Part shown: positions 24,565 through 34,300 of the stretch, one piece after another
Layout of the letters: every line of letters starts with the position of its first letter
How positions within the stretch are numbered: the stretch's first letter is position 1
Origin: Azospirillum brasilense
GTDB taxonomy: Bacteria; Pseudomonadota; Alphaproteobacteria; Azospirillales; Azospirillaceae
Direction of reading: 5' to 3'
Assembly: GCF_022023855.1 (NCBI RefSeq)
Contig: NZ_CP059451.1
Location: 434,001-498,000, forward strand
Length of the DNA: 64,000 bases
The notes under the pieces: generated by a model
Database searches by the model: none
The model's input: only the letters and a program-made list of their open reading frames with translations
What the model was told of the DNA's origin: nothing
Translations under genes and position numbers: made by a program

Positions 24565-24851
24565 TTGGTATTACGGCCATCTTGAGAGCACCGGAATCGG
24601 CCCGGTCGAGGATGTCGTTTCGCCCTTCGCCTTTCTCGACGTCGGGTACGGCCACAATTACAACTACGACGCTCTTCCTGGCATCGGCGAGCAGGCCGAC
24701 ACGACGCTGGTGGGGGTGGGGGGTTGGCCTCGACTACACGCTCCTGCAGTCCCTGCAGCTTGGGGTAAATGTCGGAGTCGCTCTCACCGATGGGCCGGAA
24801 ACCAGCCGTGGGACGCTCACCGCCCAGGCCCGGATGCTGGTTTCTTTCTGA
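24565..24851 (+). pseudogene. C-terminal beta-barrel fragment of a TpsB-like outer-membrane protein
   Basis: About 90 codons encode FLDVGYGHNYNYDALPG, then VGVGLDYTLLQSLQLGVNVGVAL and RGTLTAQARMLVSF. This is the final barrel strands of a ShlB/FhaC/HecB-type transporter, with the usual C-terminal Phe. An extra G in the run at about 24714-24721 shifts the frame in the middle. The N-terminal POTRA part is absent, removed at the IS630 boundary. The family assignment is by pattern only. Confidence 0.55.
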
Positions 24852-25192
24852 AAACCCGTTTCAGATGTTGAAAAGGGCGGCATGCGCTTCCGAGTTCGGC
24901 GTGGAATTGGGTGATGTGGTCGTCGCGCCGCACCGGGGGATGCACCAAGTCCTGGGATTGATTGGGGTACCGGAAATGCGAGCATGTCGCGCAGAGCGGC
25001 GACCCGCTGGACACGGATCGCCCGTCGGCGCGCAGGCGGTTCAACACCGAGCCAGTCCGAACGTTCTTCGGTCGCGGTCGAGCGGCAGTGCGGACAGCGC
25101 ATTCGTCACCTCCTCAAGAGAGGTGATCCTCTACGGCCGCCCCGCCGTCACGACCAAGCTGGCGCGAGGGTTGACGGAACCGACACGATCCC
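24852..25192. other. Intergenic region with no recognised gene
   Basis: Open frames on both strands lack ribosome binding sites and family features. A minus-strand frame starts MRCPHCRSTATEERSD, a zinc-ribbon-like start that could be a decayed transposase or regulator, but it does not continue convincingly. Confidence 0.35.
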
Positions 25193-25567
25193 CTACGGCA
25201 ATTTGGAAAAGCTGAACAGCTTCGAGACGATCTTCCAGTTCCCCTCAAGCTTCACCAGCGACAAATAATCGGTGAAGAGCTTCGCCCCGATGGACAGCTG
25301 AACCACCGCGAGGGCGATGTCCGGGCTCGATTTGTGAATGGACAGTATCCTGTCATGCCGTGTCTCCCCGCGGCTTGCCGGACTCTCGCGGTTGGCGACG
25401 GATTCGTAAACCTTGGGCATGGAATCCTGATCCAGCTTCCCGTCGATGACGCAGGTCAAGCGGCAGGACTCGTGGAAAGCCATTTTCAATTTTTCGACAT
25501 CCGCTTCGTACCAGCCGTCGAAGTAAGGCTGGAGCGCGCGGGCGATCTCGTAAAAATCGGAATCCAT
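25193..25567 (-). CDS. NTF2-fold protein (putative lumazine-binding/SnoaL-like family)
   Basis: The 124-residue protein begins DFYEIARALQPYFDGWYEADVEKLKMAFHESC, a typical NTF2-like opening. It ends DYLSLVKLEGNWKIVSKLF, the closing strand pair of the Lumazine_bd_2 group. The fold forms a cone-shaped ligand pocket and is found in biosynthetic enzymes and stress proteins. It is the last gene of the minus-strand NRPS-linked run, 49 bases after the MFS gene, and could be a tailoring or binding protein. No catalytic residues can be assigned. Confidence 0.75.
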   Translation of the reverse strand: MDSDFYEIARALQPYFDGWYEADVEKLKMAFHESCRLTCVIDGKLDQDSMPKVYESVANRESPASRGETRHDRILSIHKSSPDIALAVVQLSIGAKLFTDYLSLVKLEGNWKIVSKLFSFSKLP

Positions 25568-25616
25568 GGTGTATGTCCCTCGGGCTCTGCGATGGTGAAA
25601 GCGGTGTATTGTGCGG

Positions 25617-27068
25617 TCAGCTCGGCAAGGCGGAATCGGCCGCCCAGGCTGCCGGCGCCGCTCCCTCCCGATGCGGCACGCCGTTGTGTTCGGCCGGGAG
25701 GCCGCGCTCAGTGGGCGCGAGCGGCGACCGGGACGGCGGCGCTCCCGGCAGGTTCCCGAATGCTGTTTCCCGAAGGATCAGCGCCGCGGTGAAGGTGATG
25801 GCGGACAAGGTGGCCATGTAGGCGCCGACCACCCAGACGCCGCCTCCCGACCAGACCATCAACGCCGTCGCAATCACGGGCGCTCCACCCCCGCCCAGGG
25901 CCGACGCCATCTGGTAGGCGAAGGAGGAGCCGCTGTAGCGGATGCGCGTTTCGAACAGCTCGGGAATGAGCGCGGCCAGCGGAGCGAACATCAGCCCATG
26001 CCCGAGATTCATCGCCACTACGATGGTGGCGATGACCACCCAACTCTGCCCCGACTGCAGCAGTTCGAACAACGGGAACGCCATGATGGCGCTGACAGCG
26101 GCCCCGAGCAGGTAGATCGGCCGTCGGCCGACGCGGTCGGAGAGATGCCCGAACAGCGGAATCGTGACCAGTTCCATCATGGCGGCGATGCAGACGCCGA
26201 GAAGGTAGGTCTCGACCGGGACGCTGCCTTTGTCCTTGATGAAGCTGATGCCGAAGACCGTGATGATGAAGACCCACGTCACCTCGGATATCTTCAGCCC
26301 CAAGACCGTCAGGCAAAGCCGCCAGTGATCCCGCAGAACCTCGGCGAAGGGCAACCGGGACAAACGGTTGCCGGCCCGGACCGCCTCGAACGCGGGTGAT
26401 TCCGCGAGTCGGAAACGGACGAAGGCGCCGACGGCGATCAGCACGATGCTGAACAGGAAAGGAAGCCGCCATCCCCAACTGAGGAGAGCGTCCTGGGGCA
26501 GGCTCTTGAGCAGCAGAAAGGCGGCGGTCGAAGCGGCGACCCCGATGGGAAAACCCGTCTGCACGAGGCTGCCGTAGAAGCCGCGTCTGTCCCTGACGTG
26601 TTCCACGACCAGCAGCGTCGCCCCGGCCCATTCACCGCCGACGCCGATACCTTGCACGAGCCGAAGCAGAATCAGCGGCAGGGGCGCCCAGATCCCGATC
26701 TGGTCGTAGGTCGGCAGAAGGCCGATCAGAAAGGTCCCCGTTCCCATCATCAGCATCGTGGCGGCCAGCATGTTCTTGCGCCCCAGCCGGTCGCCGAAAT
26801 GCCCGAACAGCACGCCGCCCAGAGGGCGGGCCAGGAAACCGACTGCGAAGGAGCCGAACGAGAACAGCGTTCCGACCAGTTCATCGAAAACCGGAAAGAA
26901 AAGTTTATTGAAGATGAGCGCCGAAGCGACCCCGTAGATGAGGAAATCGTAGAACTCGATCGCGGTGCCGATCGTGCTCGCCCAGATGATCCTCTGTTGG
27001 CTCGACCCGTTGCCCAAGGAAGCCTCGCGTGCGTTTGCCGTTGAATAGACGCCGGGTGGAGGGGCCAT
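25617..27068 (-). CDS. MFS transporter, metabolite:H+ symporter (MHS) family
   Basis: The 483-residue protein has 12 predicted helices and MHS signatures: ASTIGTAIEFYDFLIYGVAS in helix 1, GHFGDRLGRKNML between helices 2 and 3, RLVQGIGVGGEWAGA in helix 4 and GHLSDRVGRRPIYLLG in the second half. MHS members usually take up organic acids, betaines or similar compounds. ATG 27068 gives the standard N-terminus; the longer frame to 27377 overlaps the GST gene. It lies 40 bases after the GST stop. In this cluster it could import a precursor or move the product. Confidence 0.88.
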   Translation of the reverse strand: MAPPPGVYSTANAREASLGNGSSQQRIIWASTIGTAIEFYDFLIYGVASALIFNKLFFPVFDELVGTLFSFGSFAVGFLARPLGGVLFGHFGDRLGRKNMLAATMLMMGTGTFLIGLLPTYDQIGIWAPLPLILLRLVQGIGVGGEWAGATLLVVEHVRDRRGFYGSLVQTGFPIGVAASTAAFLLLKSLPQDALLSWGWRLPFLFSIVLIAVGAFVRFRLAESPAFEAVRAGNRLSRLPFAEVLRDHWRLCLTVLGLKISEVTWVFIITVFGISFIKDKGSVPVETYLLGVCIAAMMELVTIPLFGHLSDRVGRRPIYLLGAAVSAIMAFPLFELLQSGQSWVVIATIVVAMNLGHGLMFAPLAALIPELFETRIRYSGSSFAYQMASALGGGGAPVIATALMVWSGGGVWVVGAYMATLSAITFTAALILRETAFGNLPGAPPSRSPLAPTERGLPAEHNGVPHREGAAPAAWAADSALPS

Positions 27069-27108
27069 GCGGCTGGCGGATGAACACTTCCGGTGCCCGC
27101 CGACCGTA

Positions 27109-27720
27109 TCAGAGATGCCCGACCGCACGGATGACCGACGGCAACGCCGCGATGCGGTCGGCCCAGCCCAGCAGCCGGTCGAATCCGCCGGCCCCCTCAA
27201 GCAGCCCCCGGCGCATCCGCACAACCGGAAAGAGCGCCAGGTCGGCGAGCGACAGCTCGTCGGCCAGGAAATCCCGGCCGGTGAGCCGCGTCTCGCATCC
27301 CCGCATGATGTTGAGCAGGCGCCCTTCCAGGAAGGCGGTGGTCGCGGGGGTGGCGTCCGGAACATCGCGTCCGACATAGAGGAGGGCGGCGCTGGCCGGG
27401 TTGGCGTCGCTGACCGCCAGCATGAACCATTGCAGCGCCGCCAGCCGGCGGCGCGGATCCGGCGGGATCAGGCGCCCGGTCCGTTCCGCGACGTGCAGCA
27501 TGATCGCTCCCGACTGGGACAGGACGATCGGCTCTCCGTCCGTCCGGTGGTCGATCATTACCGGCACCGCGCCCACCGGATTCAGGGCCAGGAATTCGGG
27601 GGTCCTGTGCTCGTTGCGCAGAAGGTCGAGCTTGTGCCCGCGGAAGGCCGATCCGCCTTCCTCAAGAGCGATCAAGGCCCGCAGGCTGTTGCCGGAGTTG
27701 GCGTAATAGAGGTCGATCAT
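27109..27720 (-). CDS. Glutathione S-transferase family protein
   Basis: The 203-residue protein has a thioredoxin-like N-terminal domain (MIDLYYANSGNSLRALIALEE, then NPVGAVPVMIDH and the glutathione-contact segment VLSQSGAIMLHVAE) and an all-helical C-terminal domain with DFLADELSLADLALFPVV. The N-terminal Ser (NSGNSLR) is the likely catalytic residue. It overlaps the upstream gene by four bases (ATGA). It may conjugate or isomerise an intermediate of the NRPS cluster, or give self-protection; both are inference. Confidence 0.88.
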   Translation of the reverse strand: MIDLYYANSGNSLRALIALEEGGSAFRGHKLDLLRNEHRTPEFLALNPVGAVPVMIDHRTDGEPIVLSQSGAIMLHVAERTGRLIPPDPRRRLAALQWFMLAVSDANPASAALLYVGRDVPDATPATTAFLEGRLLNIMRGCETRLTGRDFLADELSLADLALFPVVRMRRGLLEGAGGFDRLLGWADRIAALPSVIRAVGHL

Positions 27721-28673
27721 GCGTCCTGCCCCACAGGTCCCAGGAAGGCGGCAGCCGGCGCCGGGGTCCCGGTACCGTCTCCGGGAGTGCCGCCGCGTTC
27801 GTCCATGATGCGGTCGAGACAGGCGTCGGCTTCCGCGAAGGCCTTGGACCGGCTCTTGGGCGATGGCAGGTAATGGTTGAAATAACGGGCGCCTTCGGTC
27901 AGCGGCCCCAGCACCCACAGGCGCGGCTGCGGCCGGCCGGCCCTGTCCAGGGGGTGGCTGTCGGGGTCGATGTCGATGCCGCTGGCGGGAGCGTCGCCGT
28001 GGCGGTAGGCACGGATGCGCCCGGCCCCGGCGAGGCCCGAAAGGAGCGGCGATGCGCTGCCCTCCACCTCCGGCTGGTCGAGATGGCCGGCGATGAGACG
28101 ATCCACCGTCTGGCTGTGCGGCCGGCCGAGCGCCGTGGAGGTGATCGTCCAACGTCCGAGCGATGCGTCGAAACGGCAGTCCGGCGCCGGCCCGAACGGT
28201 GCCCGGACGATGCCGGCGTCGATCAGCGCAAGCAATTCCTCGTTGCGACTCAGCGGCGGTCCGATCACCGCGCGGTTGATCAACGGAGCGATCCCCGTCC
28301 GGAAATCTTGATGGGATGCCGGGGTGAGGCCGCCGAAATCGACGGCCGACCGGATCTGCGGCCGCAACACCCTGAAGAGTTCCAGGGCAGCCTTGGTCGG
28401 GCTGTCCGCCTCGCCGAGCCGCGACTGACCGATGTCCTCGACGAGCAAGCTTCGCACCGCCGCCTGGTAGGCGGCGCTGTCCGGTTGGCTCCGGATCGCG
28501 GGGCAGAAGAAGGCGGCCTCGGGATCGAACGCGCCGTGACGCGCGGCGTAGCCAGCGGCACAGTCCCCGAAACGGCGGTTTCTCCACGCATCCTCAAGCG
28601 TGCGCGCCACCGCGTCGGCAGCGTCGACCCCATCGGTCAGGAGCGCCGTCCGGCTGTGAAAGACGACCGTCAC
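27717..28673 (-). CDS. FAD/NAD(P)-binding-like protein lacking the N-terminal Rossmann domain
   Basis: The 318-residue product resembles the C-terminal part of large FAD/NAD(P)-binding proteins. It has the late segment PQPRLWVLGPLTEGARYFNHYLPSPKSRSKAFAEAD and preceding ALVV-like strands, but no GxGxxG nucleotide loop. The start is uncertain; GTG 28673, five bases after the upstream stop, is compact, while TTG 28739 would overlap. It may work as a subunit with the upstream FAD oxidoreductase, whose own Rossmann loop could serve both. It overlaps the GST gene by four bases. Confidence 0.55.
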   Translation of the reverse strand: MTVVFHSRTALLTDGVDAADAVARTLEDAWRNRRFGDCAAGYAARHGAFDPEAAFFCPAIRSQPDSAAYQAAVRSLLVEDIGQSRLGEADSPTKAALELFRVLRPQIRSAVDFGGLTPASHQDFRTGIAPLINRAVIGPPLSRNEELLALIDAGIVRAPFGPAPDCRFDASLGRWTITSTALGRPHSQTVDRLIAGHLDQPEVEGSASPLLSGLAGAGRIRAYRHGDAPASGIDIDPDSHPLDRAGRPQPRLWVLGPLTEGARYFNHYLPSPKSRSKAFAEADACLDRIMDERGGTPGDGTGTPAPAAAFLGPVGQDA

Positions 28674-28678
28674 CAGGA

Positions 28679-30313
28679 TCAGCCGTCCCGCGCCTCGTCC
28701 CTCAGCCGTTCGAACAGGCCGAGGCCGGACGGGGTCCAAGGCCGGATGCAGTAGCGCCTGGGGCCGTCGAGCATGCCCATGGCCTGCGCCTTCTCATAGC
28801 GGCTGGGAAAGAAACGTCGGGCGGTGTCCTCCACCGCGCGGGCGAGATCGGCGATCTGGTCGGGATCCATGGCGGCGATGTCGTGACCGATGAACCCATG
28901 ACCGGAGCCGAGATGGATGACGTCGCGGCCGTCGCGATCGCGGGCGCCGATCACGTTGGCGCCCTGCGCCGCTCCCGCCCCGGCGGCGTAGCCGGCGCGG
29001 GTGATCTTGATGGGGCGGTCCAGCTTCGGCGTATCGCCGGGCAGCGTGATCCACATGCCGATGACCGGCGCGACCGCCTCGCGGCAGTCGAAGGCCCGAA
29101 GAAGGCCGTTGCCCGTGGCGCCGACCGAGATCACGTAGCCATCGGCCTCCAGAACCTCCCCGTTCGCCAGGAAGGTCCGGCAACCGCCACGCCCCCCGTC
29201 CTCGCGGCACTCCACGCGGCTGTTCCAGACAAATCGCGCACCCTCGCGGGTCAGGTGCCGGATGAGGGCATGGCCGAAGCGGTGGATGTTCAGCGAAAAG
29301 CCGACGACCTCCAGGGCGCCGCCGACCGCGCCGCCATCGACGGCCTCGCGCAGCGACGGAAACTCCTCGCCCAGGCGGACCGGGTCGATCTCGCGCTGCA
29401 GGGCGCCGATGGCCCGCTCCTTCTGGCGCGCCGCGGCGTAGCCGTCCGCATCGGGATAGAGACGCAGCAGCCCGTCATGGAATCCCACTCCCTCGAACAG
29501 GTCCGGACGGTCGGCCAGAAGCTGCCGCCACAGGACGTGGCTCTCCCGGTTGACCGCGACGAGGTCCCGCTCGAAGCGGGCGGCGAGCCATTGCGGCACG
29601 CGCTCGAACTCTTCGATCCACTGCTGGTCGGTGGCGCTCAAACGGTCCGGGGCGCGGGACAGCCAGCCGCCGTCGGCGACGAGCCTGCGGAAGTCGGTGT
29701 TGGTGGTGGCGTCGACGGCGCCTCCCCGGTAATGGTGGTGCCGGGTTTCGTTCAGCGAGAAGATGCGGGCGTCGTTGCCTCCGAAGGTGCAGCCCTGGTC
29801 GCGCCAGTCCCCGTCGGGATCCAGCGGATCCGGGCTGGCGTCGTGGCATTCGACCTCGTAACCCTGCTGGGCGAGGCTGTAGGCGGTGACGAGGTTGACG
29901 ATTCCCGCGCCGATCAGCACGACGCGCCGCCGGCCGTTGCGCCCCGTCGGCCGGAAACTGCGCTCTCCCACCTCCGTGCTGGCGGCTTCCGGCAGGCGGG
30001 CGGTGTTTCTCTGCTCGATCCATTCGAACGCCTTCACCTCCGGCTGGCCATCGCCCGTGGCGTCGATGCGGTGGAGTTCGATGTTGGGAGGCAGCTGCTC
30101 GTAACCCGTCCCGTCCTCGGGCCCGTCCGCGATATGCACCAGGAGGAGGGGGCGGTCGTACCCGACGGCCGACCGCCACCGGTCGAGCAGGAGGGGATCG
30201 ACGGGCTTGCGGGTGACGAGGGCGTCGGGCTGGTGGGCGACCAACGCGACGCGCGTCGCGTGGGGGGCCTTGATGGCGAGATCGGGCCGGTAGACGATGT
30301 TCTCGTCCACCAT
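28679..30313 (-). CDS. FAD-dependent oxidoreductase (DAO/DadA-like) with an extra N-terminal domain
   Basis: The 544-residue protein has a D-amino-acid-oxidase-type fold from residue 129 on. The Rossmann loop is RRVVLIGAGIVNLVTAYSLAQQG, followed by substrate-domain strands and the C-terminal RPWTPSGLGLFE and LGSGHGFIGHDIA motifs. Such enzymes dehydrogenate amino or imino acids. The first 128 residues (MVDENIVYRPDLAIKAPHAT...) are not part of the DAO fold and I do not recognise them. It sits 92 bases downstream of the EamA exporter gene in the NRPS run. Oxidation of an amino-acid moiety before or after condensation is a plausible role. Confidence 0.82.
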   Translation of the reverse strand: MVDENIVYRPDLAIKAPHATRVALVAHQPDALVTRKPVDPLLLDRWRSAVGYDRPLLLVHIADGPEDGTGYEQLPPNIELHRIDATGDGQPEVKAFEWIEQRNTARLPEAASTEVGERSFRPTGRNGRRRVVLIGAGIVNLVTAYSLAQQGYEVECHDASPDPLDPDGDWRDQGCTFGGNDARIFSLNETRHHHYRGGAVDATTNTDFRRLVADGGWLSRAPDRLSATDQQWIEEFERVPQWLAARFERDLVAVNRESHVLWRQLLADRPDLFEGVGFHDGLLRLYPDADGYAAARQKERAIGALQREIDPVRLGEEFPSLREAVDGGAVGGALEVVGFSLNIHRFGHALIRHLTREGARFVWNSRVECREDGGRGGCRTFLANGEVLEADGYVISVGATGNGLLRAFDCREAVAPVIGMWITLPGDTPKLDRPIKITRAGYAAGAGAAQGANVIGARDRDGRDVIHLGSGHGFIGHDIAAMDPDQIADLARAVEDTARRFFPSRYEKAQAMGMLDGPRRYCIRPWTPSGLGLFERLRDEARDG

Positions 30314-30405
30314 CAGCGGCTCGATGGATGGGGAAAGCCGATACGCGACCAGTATATTTTCATGTCCAGGTCCTTCTCAGGCCGGTTTGCCGGCATCCGT
30401 TTTTC

Positions 30406-31317
30406 TCAAGCCCGCCCTCGCGCGGGCGTGGTGATGGCTGCGACACCCGCCATGACCAGGACGAGGCCGGCGAGGGCGGTGGCGCTTATCGCTTCGCCGA
30501 GGAACAGCGCGCCGGCGCAGACGCCGATTGGCACCCGCAGATAGGCTTGGCTGGTGGTTCCCACCGGCCCAAGCGTCTTCAGCAGCCGGAAGTAGATGAC
30601 GAAGGCGAGCGCGGTGGAAAAGAGCGCCAGCAGGAGGGTCGCCCCCATGGATGCGGCGGATGGGGTCAGCGTCCAGGGCCGGTCGATGAGGAGGCTGGCG
30701 GGAACCAGCACGACGGCGCCGCACACCATCGATCCGGCCGCCGGCAGCATGGCGTTCACCCCCTTGAAGTTGCGGCCGTAGATGGCCGCCACCGCGTAGC
30801 ACAGGGTCGCGGCAACCAACGCCGCCTGGGCCGCGATGCCTTCGCCGAAGCCCTGCGCCGCTTCCGGACCGATCAGCACGACGATGCCCGCCAACCCCAG
30901 CAGCGTGCCGGCAAGCTTGCGGAAGGTGGCCGGCTCGTGACCGGGGAGCAGCCACAGGAGCACGAAGGTCAGGATCGGAGCCGCCGAGTTGATGATCGTC
31001 GCGACGCCCGCCGTGACCGTCTGTTCCGCCCACGCGATTAGCGTGAAAGGCAGAACGCTGTTCATCAGGGCTTGGAAGCCGAACTTGCGCCACAGGGCGG
31101 GGTCGCGCGGGAACTCCTGTCCGCTCATCCGCATCAGGCCGTACAGGACCCCGCCGGCAAGCACCGTGCGCACCGCCATCAGGGTCACCGGCGGTATGGT
31201 GCCGACGGCGATCTTGATCAGCGTGTACGATGATCCCCAGAGGGTCGCCAGGGTCAGCAGCAGGAAAAGTTCGAGAAGCGGAAGCCTGGATGGCAGGGGC
31301 GTTGAGGTGGACGTCAT
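30406..31317 (-). CDS. EamA/DMT-family transporter
   Basis: The 303-residue protein has ten hydrophobic segments arranged as two EamA repeats (TLATLWGSSYTLIKIAVG...LRTVLAGG; ATLCYAVAAIYGRNFKG...LVPASLLI). It includes the usual ALMNSVLPFTLIAWAEQ and LGEAISATALAG elements. Members of this family often export amino acids or small metabolites. Its start overlaps the NRPS stop by four bases (ATGA), tying it directly to the synthetase, so product export is the natural inference. Confidence 0.88.
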   Translation of the reverse strand: MTSTSTPLPSRLPLLELFLLLTLATLWGSSYTLIKIAVGTIPPVTLMAVRTVLAGGVLYGLMRMSGQEFPRDPALWRKFGFQALMNSVLPFTLIAWAEQTVTAGVATIINSAAPILTFVLLWLLPGHEPATFRKLAGTLLGLAGIVVLIGPEAAQGFGEGIAAQAALVAATLCYAVAAIYGRNFKGVNAMLPAAGSMVCGAVVLVPASLLIDRPWTLTPSAASMGATLLLALFSTALAFVIYFRLLKTLGPVGTTSQAYLRVPIGVCAGALFLGEAISATALAGLVLVMAGVAAITTPARGRA

Positions 31318-34300
31318 GGCGGCCCTGTGAGTGTCGGCATTGCGGGAATCGGCGGCGGAGCGGAAAGTGAAGGGTCCGCCGGCGCCGTAGGGGCGAGGGA
31401 GATGCGGGAGGTCACGCTCGCCAGTTCGGAGTCCGGGGTTCGATCCAGAAGCGCCGCCGGTGTCGCGACCCCGGCCGCCAGGACCGCGAGATAGCGGCCG
31501 GCAAGCGTGGTCATCTCCTCGGGCGTGAACAGGGCCGAGCGGTGCTGGAACTCCAGCGCGATGGCGTCCGAATGGTCGCGGACCATCAGCAGCAGGTCGT
31601 ATTTCAACTCGAACCCGAGGTCGCGGAGGGCGCTTTCGCGCGTCTCAACCGGCACCGACGGCATCGGCATGTAATTGATCGAAAAGCCGGTGAGCGGAAA
31701 TCGGTCGGCTTCAATCGGCAGGCCGAGTTCGGCCATCAGCTCGTCGTACTGGAACGCTTGGTGTGCCGCTGCCTCCGGCACTTGGCGCCGCATCGCGGCG
31801 ACCAGATCGGCAAAGCGGCTTTCCGGGGTCAGGCGACTGCGCAGCGTCACCAGCGAAATGAAGTTGCCGATCAGGGACACGGTGTCCGGGTGGTCGCGGC
31901 CGGCGATGGGGGTCGCCACGACGAGGTCGTCGGCCATGCACAGCCGGTGGCAGAGCTGCAAATAGCCGCTGAGCAGGATGATGAAGGGCGTGGTGCGGTG
32001 ATCGCGCGCCGCCTTCCGGATGGAGGCGGTCAGATCGTCGGGCAAGGTGAGCTTGAGGGCGGCGGCGCGGGCGCGGGGCGCCTTGTTCCCATGGGGAGAG
32101 AGGCATGGCCGGCGGTAAGGGGCGGCGTGCAGGGACCGCCAGTAGGCGCGGTGCGCGTCATCGGCGGCGGGCCCCCCCGGTGACATGAACCATTCGGAAA
32201 AATCCCGGTACTGGCGTGGCAGGTCGGGCAAAGCAAGGAGCGCTCCGTCCGCCCCGAGCAACAGCCGCAGCTCGTCCGACAGGAGGCCCTGGCTGCGCCC
32301 GTCGCTGACCATGTGATGGACGTTCCACAGCAGACGCTTGCCGTCCGGCCCGGTGTGGACCAGCGTGGCGCGGAACAGCGGCCAGACGTCGATAGGGATG
32401 ATCCTTTCGCCCTCCCCGACCCGCAACGCCACCAGGACCGAGGAGCGGGCCGCGGGGTTCAGGGTCGACAGGTCGATTTCGGCGACGTCGACCGGGCGGT
32501 CCGGTCCATACTCCTGCCACAGCTCTCCATCGGCTTCGGCAAAGGAGACTTGCAGGCTGTCGTGCCGGGCCACGATGGTCCGCAACGCGTCGGCGACCGA
32601 GAGCCGGCTCGCCGTGGCCGGCAGCGGGATGTCGGCGACCATATTGCACCAGGAGCGGTTTCCATGCGCCACGAAGGTGGCGTGGTAGCGCCGTTGCTGG
32701 GGTGACAGGCGGTGCCGATGCCGCCGGTCGGCGATCGGAAGCGATGACAGGGAGCGGAGCGGCGCATGGCCGAGATGCGCGGCGAGCCGCGCCGGCGTAG
32801 CGTGATCCAACAACAGCCGTGGCTCGACGACGCGGTTCAAGGTCTCTGACAGACGGGCGCAGATTTCCGCCGCTGCCAGGGAGTTGCCTCCGTTTTCGAA
32901 GAAGTCGTGCTCGACGCCGATATCGGCGCGCCCGAACACCCGGCGCCACGCCGACAGGACGGAGGCCTCCAGGGGATCGCGCGCCTCGACCGTCGGTACG
33001 GAGGCCGCCACGGGGGTGACGGCGTCGAGGGCTCGGCGGTCGAGCTTTCCGTTCGGGGTCAGGGGCAGGCTGGCCAAGCGGATGAACAGGCCGGGGACCA
33101 TCGCGGACGGCAGCCGCCCGGACAGGTGGTTGCGCAGCTCCCTCGCCAGATCGTCCATCGGATTGGCCGCCGGATCGTGCGGCGTGTCGGCGTCGGAGAC
33201 GTAATAAGCGACCAGCACCGGCTCGCCATGCCCGGAGGTCCGGGCGACTACGGCGGCGTTGCGCACCGCGGGATGTTCCTGGAGTTCGGCCGCCACGCCG
33301 TCCGGCTCGATCCGGACGCCGTTGATCTTCACTTGATGGTCGATTCGTCCCTGGAGGTGCAGCAGTCCCTCCTCGTCGAGAAAACCGAGATCGCCGGTCA
33401 GGTAGACGGGGCCGTCGTCGAACTCGACGAAGCGCGCCGCCTGCTCCTCCGGCGCGTTCGTGTAACCCAGGGAAGGGTAGCGGGTCCGGATCGCCACCTG
33501 CCCGGACTCGCCTCGCGGTTGCCGTGCGCGGCTGTCCGGCCCGAGGATGATGGCTTCCGTCAACGGCAGAGGGCTGCCGACCGGCTGGATGCCGGGGAGC
33601 GGTCTGGCGGGCACCCGGTAGTGGAACTTGGCGAGCGTGGTTTCGGTAGGGCCGTAAAGGTTGATGACCTCGGTGTTCGGAAACCGTGAACGCCAATCCG
33701 CCACCAACGCTGACGTCAGCGGCTCGCCGGCGAACAGGGTCCGCGTCAGCCGGCGGTTGATGAAAACGTTGTCCGTCGCGCCCAGCCAGGAGCGCGCGAG
33801 GCTCGGCACGGCGTGCATGAGGGTCACTCCCGACGCATCCAGCCAGCCCAGGACCGAACGCCCGTCGCGCGCCATGCCCGTAGGCGGCAGGCACAGGGTC
33901 GCGCCCGAGATCAGCGGCATCAGCATGTCGCGCAGCACGACGTCGAAGGACAGGCCCGTCAACAGGCTGACCTTGTCGCCCGGCCCTACCGAAAAACTGT
34001 CGCGTTCCCATTCCAGGAACTGGGCAAGGCCGCCTGCGCGGCCCAGAACGCCTTTCGGCGTCCCAGTCGTTCCGGATGTGAAAAACACATAGGCTGCGGC
34101 ATCGGGGTCCAGCCGGGCGCCGGCGACCGGGTCTTCGTCCATCCCGGCGGAGGAAGCGGGGCGGAACCCGATCGGCAGGATCGGAACCTCGACACGGCCC
34201 GGTGCGTGACCCGATTCCGTTTCGGGTTGTCCGATCCGCAGAAGCGCCTTCGGCCTTGCCTGCTCGACCATGACCTTGCGGCGTTGCAACGGCAGGTCGG

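Noticed and set aside
24734-25102. Minus-strand frame with a CPHC zinc-ribbon-like start
   Set aside because: The start is suggestive, but the remainder does not follow any zinc-ribbon transposase or regulator pattern and there is no ribosome binding site.
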